In this document: positions 51,993-61,107 of the stretch, piece by piece | Layout of the letters: each line of letters opens with the position of its first letter | How positions within the stretch are numbered: position 1 is the first letter of the stretch | Origin: Pseudarthrobacter cellobiosi | GTDB lineage: Bacteria > Actinomycetota > Actinomycetes > Actinomycetales > Micrococcaceae | NCBI RefSeq assembly: GCF_023913755.1 | Contig: NZ_JAMXBJ010000040.1 | Coordinates: forward strand, 49,451 to 113,450 | Direction: 5' to 3' | Length of the DNA stretch: 64,000 nt | Translations under genes and position numbers: made by a program | Notes under the pieces: model-generated | What the model saw: only the letters and a program-made list of their open reading frames with translations | Told to the model about the DNA's origin: nothing | The model's database searches: none

Positions 51993-52214
51993 ATGGCCGT
52001 TTCAATCGAGCTGGGCAAGAAACTCGACAAAGACTACGAAAACAAGAGCCTGGAGGAAGTCCTCGACGCTCCGCCGTCCGCGCTGGCCGGCCTCACGGAC
52101 AAGCACGCCGAACTCCTGGCCGGCATGGGGATCAAGACAGTCCGCGATCTCGGCAGTAACAAGTACTTTGCAGTGGCAGGCGTCCTGGTGGCCCTGTCCA
52201 AGCACGTCGACTGA
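51993..52214 (+). CDS. Small helix-hairpin-helix-like protein of unknown function
   Basis: A 73-residue acidic protein. The segment LAGLTDKHAELLAGMGIKTVRDLGSNKYFAVAGVLVAL (split) resembles a helix-hairpin-helix (GIKTVRDLG) as in many DNA-binding proteins, but the pI looks low for nucleic-acid binding. ATG 51993 has AAAGGA at five to six bases. I recognise no named family. It stands alone in a region of divergent and decayed genes. Confidence 0.7.
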   Translation: MAVSIELGKKLDKDYENKSLEEVLDAPPSALAGLTDKHAELLAGMGIKTVRDLGSNKYFAVAGVLVALSKHVD

Positions 52215-52320
52215 TACACCCCCGACGTGAGAACGGTCCGGCCGGTTTCCACACCGGCCGGATCTTCCTGGTTACGAGCACCTCAGGGCAATTCCATCCC
52301 GAGAATCCGGGTCTCCGTCC

Positions 52321-52782
52321 GAAGCGCCATGCATGGCCCAATGTCACCTGCGTGCTCGCACGAATCGGCGTACGAGAACACAGTTCCCTGGTTGGCCACG
52401 GAGACCGGCTTCATAGCTGACGCCGTCGACCGGCGCATGCCGGTTCTGGAATCTGCTTCGGGAGCCAACTGCTGGCACGCGTGCTCGGCGGATGGGTATC
52501 GTCCTCTCCACGTCCCGAACAAGGATTTAAAGCGATCGCTTCCGACGACCACGAACTCATCCCCGAAGGTCCCTGGATGCAACTGCACGAGAGGTCGCGC
52601 AACGAAAACGCGCCGCAAGCATTCAGCGACGGACCCTACCTCGGCGTGCAGTTCCACCCCGAGGTCACAGCCGGCAGCTTCGAGAGCTGGATCGAACGCT
52701 GGATCGCCAGCGGCACGATCGAGCGGTTCCGCGTGAAAGGATTCGATATTGACGAGTTCCCTACCAGCAGATCAGAGGAACA
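52321..52782 (+). pseudogene. Class I glutamine amidotransferase remnant
   Basis: Three pieces of a GATase1 protein (GMP-synthase-like) are visible. ESAYENTVPWLATETGFIAD through DRRMPVL is in one frame (about 52352-52446). GICFGSQLLARVLGGWVS with the nucleophile Cys and SDDHELIPEGPWMQLHE follow in the next frame (from 52448), so one G is missing near 52447. After LHE about 10-15 residues are lost, and RNENAPQAF continues to LGVQFHPEVT (His/Glu of the triad). The N-terminal third is absent and no stop follows before the RidA gene begins. Confidence 0.85.
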
Positions 52783-52784
52783 CC

Positions 52785-53189
52785 ATGAACACCACCCCTC
52801 GGGCGATCATGCCCGCCGCCTTGCCCGCCGGTCCGGCAGAGCGGACCGTCTACTCCTACGGTGTCCGTGTCGGAGACACGCTACACATATCCGGCATGGT
52901 CGCCTTCGATGCCGACGGATCGATTGTCGGCGAGGGCAACATCGAGGCACAGACCGAGCAGGTCTTCGCCAACCTCCGCAGTGTCGTCGAGGAGGCCGGC
53001 GGCACTCTGGCCGACATCGTCTCCACGACAACATATTTGACAGACGTGGCCACCGCGCACATTGTGAGCGCTGCCCGGGCGAAGTATTTCACCGGGCCGG
53101 TCAAGCCCACCCACGCCGTCGTCGGAGTCGCTGCCCTGGCTAGACCTCAATTCCTCGTCGAAATTTCCGGCATCGCGCAGCTTGATTGA
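52785..53189 (+). CDS. RidA/YjgF family protein with atypical active site
   Basis: A 134-residue RidA-fold protein (VGDTLHISGMVAFDADGSIV, QTEQVFANLRSVVEEAGGTL, and final VEISGIAQL). RidA proper deaminates reactive enamines/imines using an Arg in the R-S-C-V-x-V strand; here the aligned segment is THAVVGVAAL, with His at the Arg position, so it probably belongs to another subfamily. ATG 52785 follows AGAGGA. It lies directly after the amidotransferase relic, in the same direction. Confidence 0.82.
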   Translation: MNTTPRAIMPAALPAGPAERTVYSYGVRVGDTLHISGMVAFDADGSIVGEGNIEAQTEQVFANLRSVVEEAGGTLADIVSTTTYLTDVATAHIVSAARAKYFTGPVKPTHAVVGVAALARPQFLVEISGIAQLD

Positions 53190-53198
53190 CAGCCCCCG

Positions 53199-53230
53199 CC
53201 CGCCTCGTCTGAGCGATTAGACGGGGCGGG
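53199..53230 (+). terminator. Terminator after the RidA-family gene
   Basis: CCCGCCTCGTCT (53199-53210) pairs with AGACGGGGCGGG (53219-53230), 12 bp with one G-T wobble and loop GAGCGATT. There is no T-run beyond TC. It lies nine bases after the gene stop; the remaining 100 bp to the convergent biotin carboxylase gene show nothing else. Confidence 0.65.
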
Positions 53231-53333
53231 TCAAAGAGGGCCCACGGCTGCCCCGCTGGCCAGCGCTCTTAGTCCGAAGTTACGGCTGTCGTGACGTGCG
53301 CTTAAGCAACGCGAAGTCCCAGCGCTGACCCGG

Positions 53334-55109
53334 CTATCCGATCAGCGCCAGCACCGCCCCCGCGCCGACGACGCCGCCGGCATCCGCACGGATCCCGCTC
53401 AGCGTCCCGGTGCGGTGGGCGGTCACCTGGGTCTCCATTTTCATTGCCTCAAGCACGACGACGGGATCCCCCGCCGCCACCTCGGCGCCCGGCTCCACGA
53501 GCCACTTCACCACAGTCCCGGCCATGTCCGCGCGGAGCTCGCTGGGATCAGCGACGCCAGCGGCAGCACCGCCGTCGGCAGCGCCATCCAAACCAGCCCC
53601 GTCAAGGGAAACCCCCGCCGGAACGGCCGCGCCGGAGCGCGCCCAGCCATCCAGTAGGTCAGCGGGAAGTGCAACGGCGAGGCGCCGGCCGTCGACGTCA
53701 ACGGTAATGGTGCGCCGCTCACCGTCCGGAACGGACGTGCCGAACTCCGGATCCGCAGCGATGGAATCCGCGAAGTCCGTCTCGATCCAGCGGGTGTGGA
53801 TGCCTAGCGCGGTCTCGGACGTGAAGTCGGGCGCCTGGACCACGGCCCGGTGGAACGGCAGGACGGTGGCCACGCCGGTGATCTCCATTTCGGCGAGGGC
53901 GCGGCGGGCCCGGCGGAGTGCCTGCTGGCGGTCGGCGCCGGTCACGATCAGCTTGGCCAGCAGGGAATCAAACTGCGGAGCGACAACCGAACCGGAGCGG
54001 ACCCCGGAGTCCAGCCGGATGCCCGGACCGGTGGGGCCGCTGAAGGTGGCGATGGTTCCGGGCGATGGCAGGAAGCCCCGGCCCACGTCCTCCGCGTTGA
54101 GCCGGAACTCGAACGAGTGGCCGCGCGGTGTGGGATCGGTGGTGAAGCGCAGCGGCTCACCGGCAGCGATCCGGAACTGCTCCTGGACCAGGTCCACGCC
54201 AGTGGTCTCCTCGGTGATGGGGTGCTCCACCTGCAGGCGCGTGTTCACCTCGAGGAACGCGACGGTGCCATCGGCGGCCACCAGGAACTCCACCGTCCCG
54301 GCCCCCGAATAGGAGGCTTCGCGGCACACTGCCTTGGCGGCGTCGTAAATCTGTTGGGTTTGCTCTTCGGTCAGGAAGGGTGCGGGGGCCTCTTCCACCA
54401 GTTTCTGGTGCCGGCGCTGCAGCGAGCAGTCGCGGGTGCCCACCACCACCACGTTGCCGTGCTGGTCCGCCAGGACCTGCGCCTCCACGTGCCGGGGCCG
54501 GTCCAGGTACCGCTCCACAAAGCACTCGCCGCGGCCGAAGGCCACCACCGCTTCACGGACCGCGGAATCGAAGGACTCCTCGATCTGGTCCATCTCGCGG
54601 ACCACCTTCAGCCCGCGCCCGCCGCCGCCGAAGGCCGCCTTGATGGCGATCGGCAGGCCATGCTCCTCGGCGAACTCGCGGACCTCAGCAGCCGAAGCCA
54701 CTGGACCGTCCGTGCCGGCCACCAAGGGGGCGCCGGCGCGGACGGCGATCTCGCGCGCCGTGATCTTGTTGCCGAGCTGCCGGATGGCCTCCGGGGTGGG
54801 GCCGATCCAGGTCAGGCCGGCATCCAGGACCGCCTGGGCAAAGCCTGCGTTCTCGGACAGGAAGCCGTAGCCGGGGTGAACTGCGTCCGCCCCGGACTCC
54901 GCAGCCACGCGCAGGAGGTTGGGGATATCGAGGTACGTGTCCGACGGCGCGTTGCCGCCCAGGCTGTACGCCTCGGTGGCAGCGCCCACGTGCATGGCGT
55001 CGGCATCGACGTCCGCGTAGACAGCCACGGACTCCAGCCCGGCGTCTTCGCAGGCGCGGACGATGCGGACGGCGATTTCTCCGCGGTTGGCGATCAGGAC
55101 CTTACGCAT
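53334..55109 (-). CDS. Biotin carboxylase-BCCP fusion in a 5-oxoproline locus
   Basis: A 591-residue protein: biotin carboxylase (about 1-445; [40 protein letters not shown]) and a C-terminal biotinyl domain with [12 protein letters not shown] (biotinyl Lys about 557). The layout resembles AccA-type alpha subunits of actinobacterial acyl-CoA carboxylases, but no carboxyltransferase beta gene is near. Instead it follows a fused PxpB-PxpC gene with eight bases between. Since the PxpBC fold is the one used as carboxyltransferase in urea carboxylase, it may supply carboxybiotin to an oxoprolinase-type reaction. Confidence 0.88.
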   Translation of the reverse strand: MRKVLIANRGEIAVRIVRACEDAGLESVAVYADVDADAMHVGAATEAYSLGGNAPSDTYLDIPNLLRVAAESGADAVHPGYGFLSENAGFAQAVLDAGLTWIGPTPEAIRQLGNKITAREIAVRAGAPLVAGTDGPVASAAEVREFAEEHGLPIAIKAAFGGGGRGLKVVREMDQIEESFDSAVREAVVAFGRGECFVERYLDRPRHVEAQVLADQHGNVVVVGTRDCSLQRRHQKLVEEAPAPFLTEEQTQQIYDAAKAVCREASYSGAGTVEFLVAADGTVAFLEVNTRLQVEHPITEETTGVDLVQEQFRIAAGEPLRFTTDPTPRGHSFEFRLNAEDVGRGFLPSPGTIATFSGPTGPGIRLDSGVRSGSVVAPQFDSLLAKLIVTGADRQQALRRARRALAEMEITGVATVLPFHRAVVQAPDFTSETALGIHTRWIETDFADSIAADPEFGTSVPDGERRTITVDVDGRRLAVALPADLLDGWARSGAAVPAGVSLDGAGLDGAADGGAAAGVADPSELRADMAGTVVKWLVEPGAEVAAGDPVVVLEAMKMETQVTAHRTGTLSGIRADAGGVVGAGAVLALIG

Positions 55110-55116
55110 CAGATGC

Positions 55117-56829
55117 TCACTTTGTCTGGGAAATGTCTGGGGATGATTCGGAAAAGCTGGTGGGCAGCCCGTAGCCGGGAGCCCAGCGGAACCGGATGGA
55201 CCCGCCGATGGGAACCTGGGCGGCCAGGTCCAGCTGGTGATCCACCACGACGGCGATCACGGGGTAGCCGCCGGTGATGGGGTGGTCGGCCAGGAAGAGA
55301 ACCGGCTGTCCCTCCGGCGGGATCTGGAGCGCGCCGGCCATGGTTCCCTCGCTGGGCAGCTCCCCGTCGCGGCTTCGGCTGAGCGCCTCACCGTCCAGGC
55401 GCATGCCCACACGGTTGGAGCGGGGCGTCACCGCCCAGTCCTGGGCGCAGAGTGATTCCAGTGCTGCGGCGTCGAACCAGTCATCGCGGGGTCCGGGAAC
55501 GATGTCCAGGACCGTCACGCCGGTGTCCGGGAAGTCGGGCTGCAGTTCGGGGTTGCCCACCACGTTGGAGGACGTGGCGGCGCCGGCGCCCAGCAGCTGC
55601 CCGGCGGCCAGCGGTGCAGGTCCGATCCCGGACATGGTGTCCGTGGACCGGCTCCCCAGCACCGCATCGACTGCTGCGCCGCCGCGGATGGCCAGGTAGC
55701 TGCGGAAGCCGCGTTCGGGCGCGCCGATGGTCAGGATCTCGCCGTCCAGCAGGGCAAACGCGGTGGCCATGGGCACCTCGCGCACCTGCTCCGGCCGGTC
55801 AAAATCGGACTGGTCAGCGTCGTCCGGTGCGTCCGGGCCGGGAACGTCCGACGGCGTCACCACAGTCAGTGCCGACGGCGCGCCGGCCACTGCCAGCACC
55901 TGGTCCCCAACGGCCTGCACGCGGAGCCCGCCGGCAACGGATTCGACGACGGCGGCCGACGGGTCGTTGCCCACGATCCGGTTGGCGCGTCGCAGGGAGG
56001 AGCGGTCCAGTGCACCGGCTGAGGACACCCCGAGCCCGGCGTGACCGGGGCGGCCGAGGTCCTGGATCAGGCTCTGCAGTCCCGGCGACAGAATCAGCAG
56101 GCCGGATTGGACGTCCGGTTCCTGGCTGGCCGGGGCTTCGGAATCCGCCGCCCCCGCCTGGGTGTCCGCGACTTCAATGAGCTCGCGTACCGCACTGAAC
56201 TGCACTCGGTCACCGGGCGCAACCAGGGCCGGCTGCTCCCGGCTGAGGTCCCACATGGAGGCCGCGGTGCGGCCGATCAGCTGCCAGCCGCCCGGGGATT
56301 TCCGCGGGTACACGGCCGAATAATTGCCAGCCAGGGCCACGGAACCTGCGGGGACGGCGGTCCGGGGCGAACTCCGACGCGGGACTTCAAGTAGCTGGTT
56401 CTCCCCCACCATGTAGCTGAAGCCCGGCGCGAAGCCACCGAACGCAACCGTCCAGACCTGTCCGGTGTGGGCTGCAATGACGCCGTCAGCGCCCAGCCCG
56501 GTGAGCCGGCCCACTTCGGCGAGGTCGTCGCCGTCGTACACGGTCTCAATCTGCACCAGTTTGCCTTCGGCGTGGGACTGGACCGTCAGGTCCATCTCCA
56601 GCAGCAGGGCCGCCATCCGGCGCGCCGCAGCGGGCGAATCCGCCTTGACCATCACGGTTTCGGCGGCGGCCAGGACGTCCGCCTGGCCGGGCAGCGGCTC
56701 CTCCAGCAGGAGGGCCTGCAGGGCCAGGACGTCGTGGAGCCCGGAGAGTTCGGCGAGCACCGCCGTCGTACCTACCGGCCGGACGGCGAGCACCCGGGCC
56801 GCGGCAGCGGGCTTGCTGACTGTCTCCAT
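55117..56829 (-). CDS. 5-oxoprolinase subunits B and C fused (KipI-KipA / AHS1-AHS2)
   Basis: A 570-residue fusion. Residues 1-225 are PxpB/KipI (AHS1): [15 protein letters not shown] (about 127-141), [19 protein letters not shown] and GGWQLIGRT. After a linker rich in Glu/Ala, residues 245-560 are PxpC/KipA (AHS2): [19 protein letters not shown] (about 254-272), [30 protein letters not shown] and [17 protein letters not shown] (split). With PxpA the pair cleaves ATP-dependently 5-oxoproline to glutamate. The same two folds form the carboxyltransferase of urea carboxylase. Confidence 0.92.
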   Translation of the reverse strand: METVSKPAAAARVLAVRPVGTTAVLAELSGLHDVLALQALLLEEPLPGQADVLAAAETVMVKADSPAAARRMAALLLEMDLTVQSHAEGKLVQIETVYDGDDLAEVGRLTGLGADGVIAAHTGQVWTVAFGGFAPGFSYMVGENQLLEVPRRSSPRTAVPAGSVALAGNYSAVYPRKSPGGWQLIGRTAASMWDLSREQPALVAPGDRVQFSAVRELIEVADTQAGAADSEAPASQEPDVQSGLLILSPGLQSLIQDLGRPGHAGLGVSSAGALDRSSLRRANRIVGNDPSAAVVESVAGGLRVQAVGDQVLAVAGAPSALTVVTPSDVPGPDAPDDADQSDFDRPEQVREVPMATAFALLDGEILTIGAPERGFRSYLAIRGGAAVDAVLGSRSTDTMSGIGPAPLAAGQLLGAGAATSSNVVGNPELQPDFPDTGVTVLDIVPGPRDDWFDAAALESLCAQDWAVTPRSNRVGMRLDGEALSRSRDGELPSEGTMAGALQIPPEGQPVLFLADHPITGGYPVIAVVVDHQLDLAAQVPIGGSIRFRWAPGYGLPTSFSESSPDISQTK

Positions 56830-56847
56830 GGGATCAGGCCGCGCCGC

Positions 56848-58200
56848 TCAGGCGCGGCTCTCCTTCGCGTCATCGCTGTGCAGCAGGCGGAGGTCCTCTT
56901 CCGGCTGCGGGTCGCGGCCGAGGCGCATGCCCACGATGGTGATGATGGCCGTCAGGAGGATGTACCCGGCGATCAGGTACCAGCCGCCGGACGCTGCGCC
57001 GTAAAGGGCGGTGAAGATCAACGGAGCCACAGCGCCGCCGATCACGCCGGCAAGGGTGTAGGCCAGGGAGCTGCCGGCGTAGCGGAGGCGGGCCGGGAAC
57101 TGCTCGGTGATGAAGGCTGCCTGCGGGCCGTACATAAAGGCGTGCAGGGCCAGTCCGATCACCACGCCGATGATCAGCATCACCACGGACTTGCCCGCGA
57201 TCATCAGGAAGAACAGGGGAATGTAGACGGCGGTGGCGGCAGCGGCAATGCCGTAAACCCAGCGGCGGTTGAACCGGTCGGTCAGGGCGCCGGCGAGCGG
57301 GATGAGGAAGAGCTGGAACGCGGAGCCGATCAGGATGGCAGCCAGCACGTTGCCGGTGGTCATGCCCAGTTCCTTGGTGGCGTAAACGGCCACAAAAACG
57401 GTGAACAGTGCGTAGAGCACGTCCGGGCAGACGCGGGACAGGGCAGCGGAGATCAGCGCACGGGGCTGGGTGGTGAAGACTTCCTTGATGGGGGCCTTCG
57501 GCTGGTCACCATGGGCCGCGATGGCCTTGAAGACCGGGGTTTCCTCGAGCTTGAGGCGGATGATCAGGCCGAAGACCACCAGCAGGGCCGAGGCCAGGAA
57601 GGCTACGCGCCAGCCCCAGGAAAGGAACGCTTCGGTGCTGAGTGAGGCGGCGAGGATGGCCAGGACGCCGTTGGCCATGAGGTTGCCGGCGGGAGGGCCG
57701 ATCTGGGCTGCGGAGGACCAGAAACCACGTTTGTTGGGGTCGCCGAATTCGCTGGACAGCAGTACCGCGCCGCCCCATTCGCCGCCGACGCCGATGCCCT
57801 GGGCCAGGCGCAGGAGCACCAGGATGATGGGGGCCCAGATCCCGATTGCGGAGTAGTCGGGCAGCGCACCGATGAGGACGGTGGCGATGCCGATCAGTAC
57901 CAGGGTGAAGACCAGGACGTACTTGCGGCCCACCTTGTCGCCGAGCCGGCCGAAGATGATGCCGCCGATCGGGCGGGCGAGGTAGCCCACGGCGAAGGCG
58001 GAGAAGGACAGGAGGAGGCCTACGAATTCATCGTCCGAGGGGAAGAAAATCTTGGGGAAGACGAGGGCTGACGCCACCGAGTAGATGGCGAAGTCGTAGT
58101 ACTCAAGCGAGGTGCCGGTGAGGCTGGCAACGTACGCCTTGAGCGCGCCAGGCGGCGGCTTCCTTGCCGCGGTCTTTGCTGCCTTGTTGGTGCTGGTCAT
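56848..58200 (-). CDS. MFS transporter, metabolite:H+ symporter type
   Basis: A 450-residue, 12-helix MFS protein of the ProP/ShiA-like group: GTSLEYYDFAIYSVASAL in the first helix (about 27-44), GGIIFGRLGDKVGRKYVLV (about 78-96), RLAQGIGVGGEWGGAVLL (about 131-148). It lies between pxpA and pxpBC, so 5-oxoproline (pyroglutamate) or a related acid is the likely cargo. ATG 58200 with GGAGGAAAC upstream. Confidence 0.88.
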   Translation of the reverse strand: MTSTNKAAKTAARKPPPGALKAYVASLTGTSLEYYDFAIYSVASALVFPKIFFPSDDEFVGLLLSFSAFAVGYLARPIGGIIFGRLGDKVGRKYVLVFTLVLIGIATVLIGALPDYSAIGIWAPIILVLLRLAQGIGVGGEWGGAVLLSSEFGDPNKRGFWSSAAQIGPPAGNLMANGVLAILAASLSTEAFLSWGWRVAFLASALLVVFGLIIRLKLEETPVFKAIAAHGDQPKAPIKEVFTTQPRALISAALSRVCPDVLYALFTVFVAVYATKELGMTTGNVLAAILIGSAFQLFLIPLAGALTDRFNRRWVYGIAAAATAVYIPLFFLMIAGKSVVMLIIGVVIGLALHAFMYGPQAAFITEQFPARLRYAGSSLAYTLAGVIGGAVAPLIFTALYGAASGGWYLIAGYILLTAIITIVGMRLGRDPQPEEDLRLLHSDDAKESRA

Positions 58201-58260
58201 GGTTTCCTCCGGGGGGATGAGGGGTGGTGCGGGGGGCCGGCGTGCGGCCGTGGGATGGGG

Positions 58261-59019
58261 CTAGAGGAACGAGCTGATGCTGACACCGGCGTCGCCGAGA
58301 GCGGACTTCACTGCAGTGGCCATCGCTACGGCCCCCGGTGAGTCACCATGCACGCAGATGCTTTCCGCGCGGATTTTGAGGGTGGACCCGTCAATTGCGC
58401 GGACTGAGGATTCCGTGGCCATCCGTAGGACATGTTCCGCCACTTGTTCCGGATCCTCAAGGACTGCTCCCGGGAGGGAGCGCGACACCAGGGTGCCGTC
58501 CGGGTTGTAGGCCCGGTCCGCGAACGCTTCTGTCACTGCGCGCAGTCCGGCTGCTTCTGCAAGCCGCAGGACTTCCGAACCGGGGAGGCCGAGGATCGGA
58601 AGGTTGGGGTCAACCGATTTCACGGCGTCGACGACGGCCTGGGCCTGCGCTGTGTGTGTGACGATGGCGTTGTACAGTCCGCCGTGCGGCTTCACATACC
58701 GGACTTGGGTTCCTGCAACGGCGGCCAGGGCCTGCAGGGCACCTATCTGGTACACCACATCGTCGGCCAGTTCTGTGGGGCTGATGTCCATAAAACGGCG
58801 TCCGAAACCGGCGAGATCCCGGTAGCCGACGTGGGCGCCGATGACAACGCCGGCTCCAGCAGCCTCGCGGCAGGTCCTGCGGATGACGCTGGGATCGCCG
58901 GCGTGGAATCCGCAGGCCACGTTCGCGCTCGAAACCGAGCCGAACATGGCCAGGTCATCGCCGAGGCTCCAGCGGCCGAAGGACTCGCCGACGTCGCTGT
59001 TCAGGTCAATCGCTGCCAT
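58261..59019 (-). CDS. pxpA: 5-oxoprolinase subunit PxpA (LamB/YcsF family)
   Basis: A 252-residue LamB/YcsF protein: [13 protein letters not shown] (5-17), [12 protein letters not shown] (about 35-46), [16 protein letters not shown] (about 64-79), [11 protein letters not shown] (about 109-119) and [13 protein letters not shown] (split). It starts at ATG 59019, with GGGGA six bases upstream; ATG 59037 is in frame but lacks one. Works with PxpBC. First gene of the operon pxpA-MFS-pxpBC-biotin carboxylase, divergent from a GntR regulator. Confidence 0.93.
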   Translation of the reverse strand: MAAIDLNSDVGESFGRWSLGDDLAMFGSVSSANVACGFHAGDPSVIRRTCREAAGAGVVIGAHVGYRDLAGFGRRFMDISPTELADDVVYQIGALQALAAVAGTQVRYVKPHGGLYNAIVTHTAQAQAVVDAVKSVDPNLPILGLPGSEVLRLAEAAGLRAVTEAFADRAYNPDGTLVSRSLPGAVLEDPEQVAEHVLRMATESSVRAIDGSTLKIRAESICVHGDSPGAVAMATAVKSALGDAGVSISSFL

Positions 59020-59069
59020 TTGTGATCCCCGTCTCATTGAGTGGTCCTACTAGGATGCACTAAATTTAC

Positions 59070-59086
59070 GGATTGTTCAACAATCC
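59070..59086. promoter_or_regulatory. GntR (FCD)-type operator in the pxpA/regulator gap
   Basis: GGATTGTTCAACAATCC is a perfect 17-bp palindrome around a central C, with a further half-copy TTCAACAATG at 59092-59101. It lies between the divergent pxpA and GntR genes, ideally placed for mutual repression. Confidence 0.75.
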
Positions 59087-59112
59087 TTCGATTCAACAAT
59101 GTGACGATCGTG

Positions 59113-59118
59113 TAAATT
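59113..59118 (+). promoter_or_regulatory. Candidate leaderless -10 box of the GntR gene
   Basis: TAAATT seven bases before ATG 59126; no Shine-Dalgarno is present (TCTCGAGT precedes the start). It lies 26 bp past the operator palindrome. Confidence 0.45.
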
Positions 59119-59125
59119 CTCGAGT

Positions 59126-59854
59126 ATGGCCTCTTCAGAACCGACTGTCCCCTCTTCCCGACTTTCGACGAATCACTCGGCGGCCCGGACCGCCGCAGGG
59201 CGCCTGCGGGTGGCCGTTCCGTCCGTGGCGGAGCGGGTTGCGGATGAACTCCGCCTGCAGTTGGCGGAAGGAGCCCTGCTCCCGGGAACTCGGCTCACCG
59301 AATCCACCATCGCGGAGGACCTCGGCGTCTCCCGCAACACGGTGCGTGAGGCCTTCGTTGAACTTGCCAGCGAACGCCTGGTGGTCCGCCATCCCAACCG
59401 CGGCGTCTTCGTGGCAAGCCTGGAGGCAGGGGACGTCCATGACGTCTATACCGTCCGTCGCGCCATCGAGGTCAGCGCGCTGCGTGCCGGAGGCAGCCCG
59501 GAGGATGTGGCCGCCGTCCGGGCCGCCGTCGAGGAAGGCAAGCGTGCCGCGGCGGCCAGTGACGACGAAGCCCTGGGCACCGCCAACCAGCACTTCCACG
59601 GCGCCATTGTGGCCATGGCCGGAAGCCCGCGGCTGAACAGCATCATGAGCCAGGTCCTGGCCGAGATGCGCCTGTTCTTCCACAAAGCCACCGTGGACGC
59701 GCAGTTCTACCAGCACTACCTGCCGGACAACGAAGCGATCTGCCTGGCCCTGGAAGCCGGGGAACTGGACCGCGCGGCCGACCTTCTCCAGGCGTATCTG
59801 GACCGCTCCGAAGACAACCTGAGCGAAGTGCACGGCGAAGCCGGAACAGACTGA
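59126..59854 (+). CDS. GntR family regulator, FCD subfamily
   Basis: A 242-residue FadR-C-domain regulator: winged HTH (about 33-97; VADELRLQLAEGALLPGTRL, EDLGVSRNTVREAFVELASERL split) and FCD ligand domain (about 105-230) with metal-site residues in YTVRRAIEV, NQHFHGAIV and LPDNEAICLALEAGE. It is divergent from the oxoproline operon, with a 17-bp palindrome between, and is the probable repressor responding to 5-oxoproline or a product. Confidence 0.9.
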   Translation: MASSEPTVPSSRLSTNHSAARTAAGRLRVAVPSVAERVADELRLQLAEGALLPGTRLTESTIAEDLGVSRNTVREAFVELASERLVVRHPNRGVFVASLEAGDVHDVYTVRRAIEVSALRAGGSPEDVAAVRAAVEEGKRAAAASDDEALGTANQHFHGAIVAMAGSPRLNSIMSQVLAEMRLFFHKATVDAQFYQHYLPDNEAICLALEAGELDRAADLLQAYLDRSEDNLSEVHGEAGTD

Positions 59855-59859
59855 GCCGT

Positions 59860-59865
59860 TAGGCT
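59860..59865 (+). promoter_or_regulatory. Candidate leaderless -10 box of the lipoprotein gene
   Basis: TAGGCT, then GGACGA, then ATG 59872. No separate Shine-Dalgarno other than GGACGA, which directly abuts the start. Confidence 0.5.
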
Positions 59866-59871
59866 GGACGA

Positions 59872-60207
59872 ATGAAACGCCGCCTTGCAGCCCTGTCCGC
59901 CGTCCCCCTGATACTCCTCCTCTCCGCCTGCGGATCGGTCCAGGAAGTCGCTGAAAACACCGCAAACGATGCCGCCTCCAAGGTGGCTACCGCAGCCTCG
60001 GACGAGGTCAGGAAGCAGGTCTGCACCGTGGTGGAGGACGGGCTGGTCAGCGTCCAGGACAAGGCATTGCTGGGCGGGCTGGTGTCCGCCGCGGACACTG
60101 CCGGGGTGCCCGCGGAAATTACGACGCCGCTGGGCCAGATCGCCGAAGCCGGAGACCAGGTGCCGGCTGAGTCAGTCACAGCACTGACGGAAGCCTGCTC
60201 GGCTTAG
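59872..60207 (+). CDS. Small predicted lipoprotein
   Basis: A 111-residue secreted protein with a basic n-region (MKRR), a hydrophobic core and the lipobox LLSAC (lipidated Cys 20). The mature part is Ala/Val-rich and amphipathic (NTANDAASKVATAASDEVRK) with two further Cys residues (about 51 and 109) that could form a disulfide. I recognise no family; it probably sits on the outer face of the membrane. Confidence 0.75.
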   Translation: MKRRLAALSAVPLILLLSACGSVQEVAENTANDAASKVATAASDEVRKQVCTVVEDGLVSVQDKALLGGLVSAADTAGVPAEITTPLGQIAEAGDQVPAESVTALTEACSA

Positions 60208-60245
60208 TTCCGGCTGTTCCTGTTAGAGCAACGCGGGCTCACAAG

Positions 60246-60995
60246 TTAGCGCTTGCCCTTTTTGCGTGAGCCCTTGCCGCGGCCCTTGTCCGGATTCGGG
60301 GCGTAACGCTGGGCCACCTTCGGTTTCTTGACCGCGGGGCCGCGCCGGTCCGGCTTCGGCTCCTTCTTGGGCTTCTCCTGCTGGGCCGAGGGCTGCCGGG
60401 AGCTCGCCGCGGTGCGGCCGCGGACAATCCCGATGAACTCCTCGATGATGTCGTCCGAAGAATCGCTGGGCCAGGCGAGCGCGATCTCCGTGACCGGGGA
60501 ACCCGTTAGCCGGCGGGCAACGGTGTCCTTGACGTTGAAATGCCGGGCCACGGACATGGGCAGGATTACCAGGCCCGCACCGGACGCCACCACCTGCATG
60601 GCCGCTTCCGGGCCACCCATTTCGGCTACGTCCAGGAACGTCTCTGCCGACAGGTCGGCCAGGGCCACTTCCTCAAACACCGAAATCTCGTGCCCCTTGG
60701 GCGCCACCACCACGGGCTGCTCCTCATACAGGGGGATCACGTTGAGGCCCTCGCGTTCCACCGGAAGCCGGACAAAGCTAAGGTCCGCGGAACCGTCACT
60801 TAATACGGAAAGCTGGGCGCCGTCGTCGGACATAAACGACTCCAGCGGGATGTCCAGGACGCGCTCTTCCCAGCGGCGGATCCATTTGCCCGGGGTCACG
60901 CCGGCCACGTAGGCGAAGCGGAGCACTCGGGGTGCCTCCTGCTCCGGCGATTCGGCGGGGCTTGCGTTCTGGGGGGATTCATTGTCTGCGGGCAC
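60246..60995 (-). CDS. LysR-type substrate-binding-domain protein lacking an HTH
   Basis: A 249-residue protein with a LysR effector-like domain (about 22-190; LRFAYVAGVTPGKWIRRWEER split, VVVAPKGHEISV, VASGAGLVILPMSVAR) but no N-terminal winged HTH. The C-terminal 60 residues are very basic (KPKKEPKPDRRGPAVKKPK, ending GKGSRKKGKR), perhaps binding nucleic acid. GTG 60995 has a TACTGT box six bases upstream. It is divergent from a DUF5997 gene, a pairing I associate with actinobacteria. Ligand unknown. Confidence 0.8.
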   Translation of the reverse strand: MPADNESPQNASPAESPEQEAPRVLRFAYVAGVTPGKWIRRWEERVLDIPLESFMSDDGAQLSVLSDGSADLSFVRLPVEREGLNVIPLYEEQPVVVAPKGHEISVFEEVALADLSAETFLDVAEMGGPEAAMQVVASGAGLVILPMSVARHFNVKDTVARRLTGSPVTEIALAWPSDSSDDIIEEFIGIVRGRTAASSRQPSAQQEKPKKEPKPDRRGPAVKKPKVAQRYAPNPDKGRGKGSRKKGKR

Positions 60996-61001
60996 GTCTT
61001 C

Positions 61002-61007
61002 ACAGTA
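61002..61007 (-). promoter_or_regulatory. Candidate leaderless -10 box of the LysR-like gene
   Basis: On the minus strand TACTGT, six bases (GAAGAC), then GTG 60995. No Shine-Dalgarno at usable distance. Confidence 0.55.
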
Positions 61008-61095
61008 CCGCCCGCGCGGCCCCGCAATGCCGGAACTGGGGTGGAGCTGGTGCGGGACTGGTGCTGAGATGGTGCCCTACGGGCAGGCAGCCGGA

Positions 61096-61101
61096 TACCC
61101 T
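61096..61101 (+). promoter_or_regulatory. Candidate leaderless -10 box of the DUF5997 gene
   Basis: TACCCT, six bases (TGAACC), then ATG 61108. The divergent partner gene shows the same arrangement on the other strand. Confidence 0.55.
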
Positions 61102-61107
61102 TGAACC

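Noticed and set aside
52481..53143. A 220-residue ORF joining amidotransferase sequence to a novel C-terminus
   Set aside because: Its C-terminal half is an out-of-frame reading of the RidA-family gene; the N-terminal half is part of a pseudogene.
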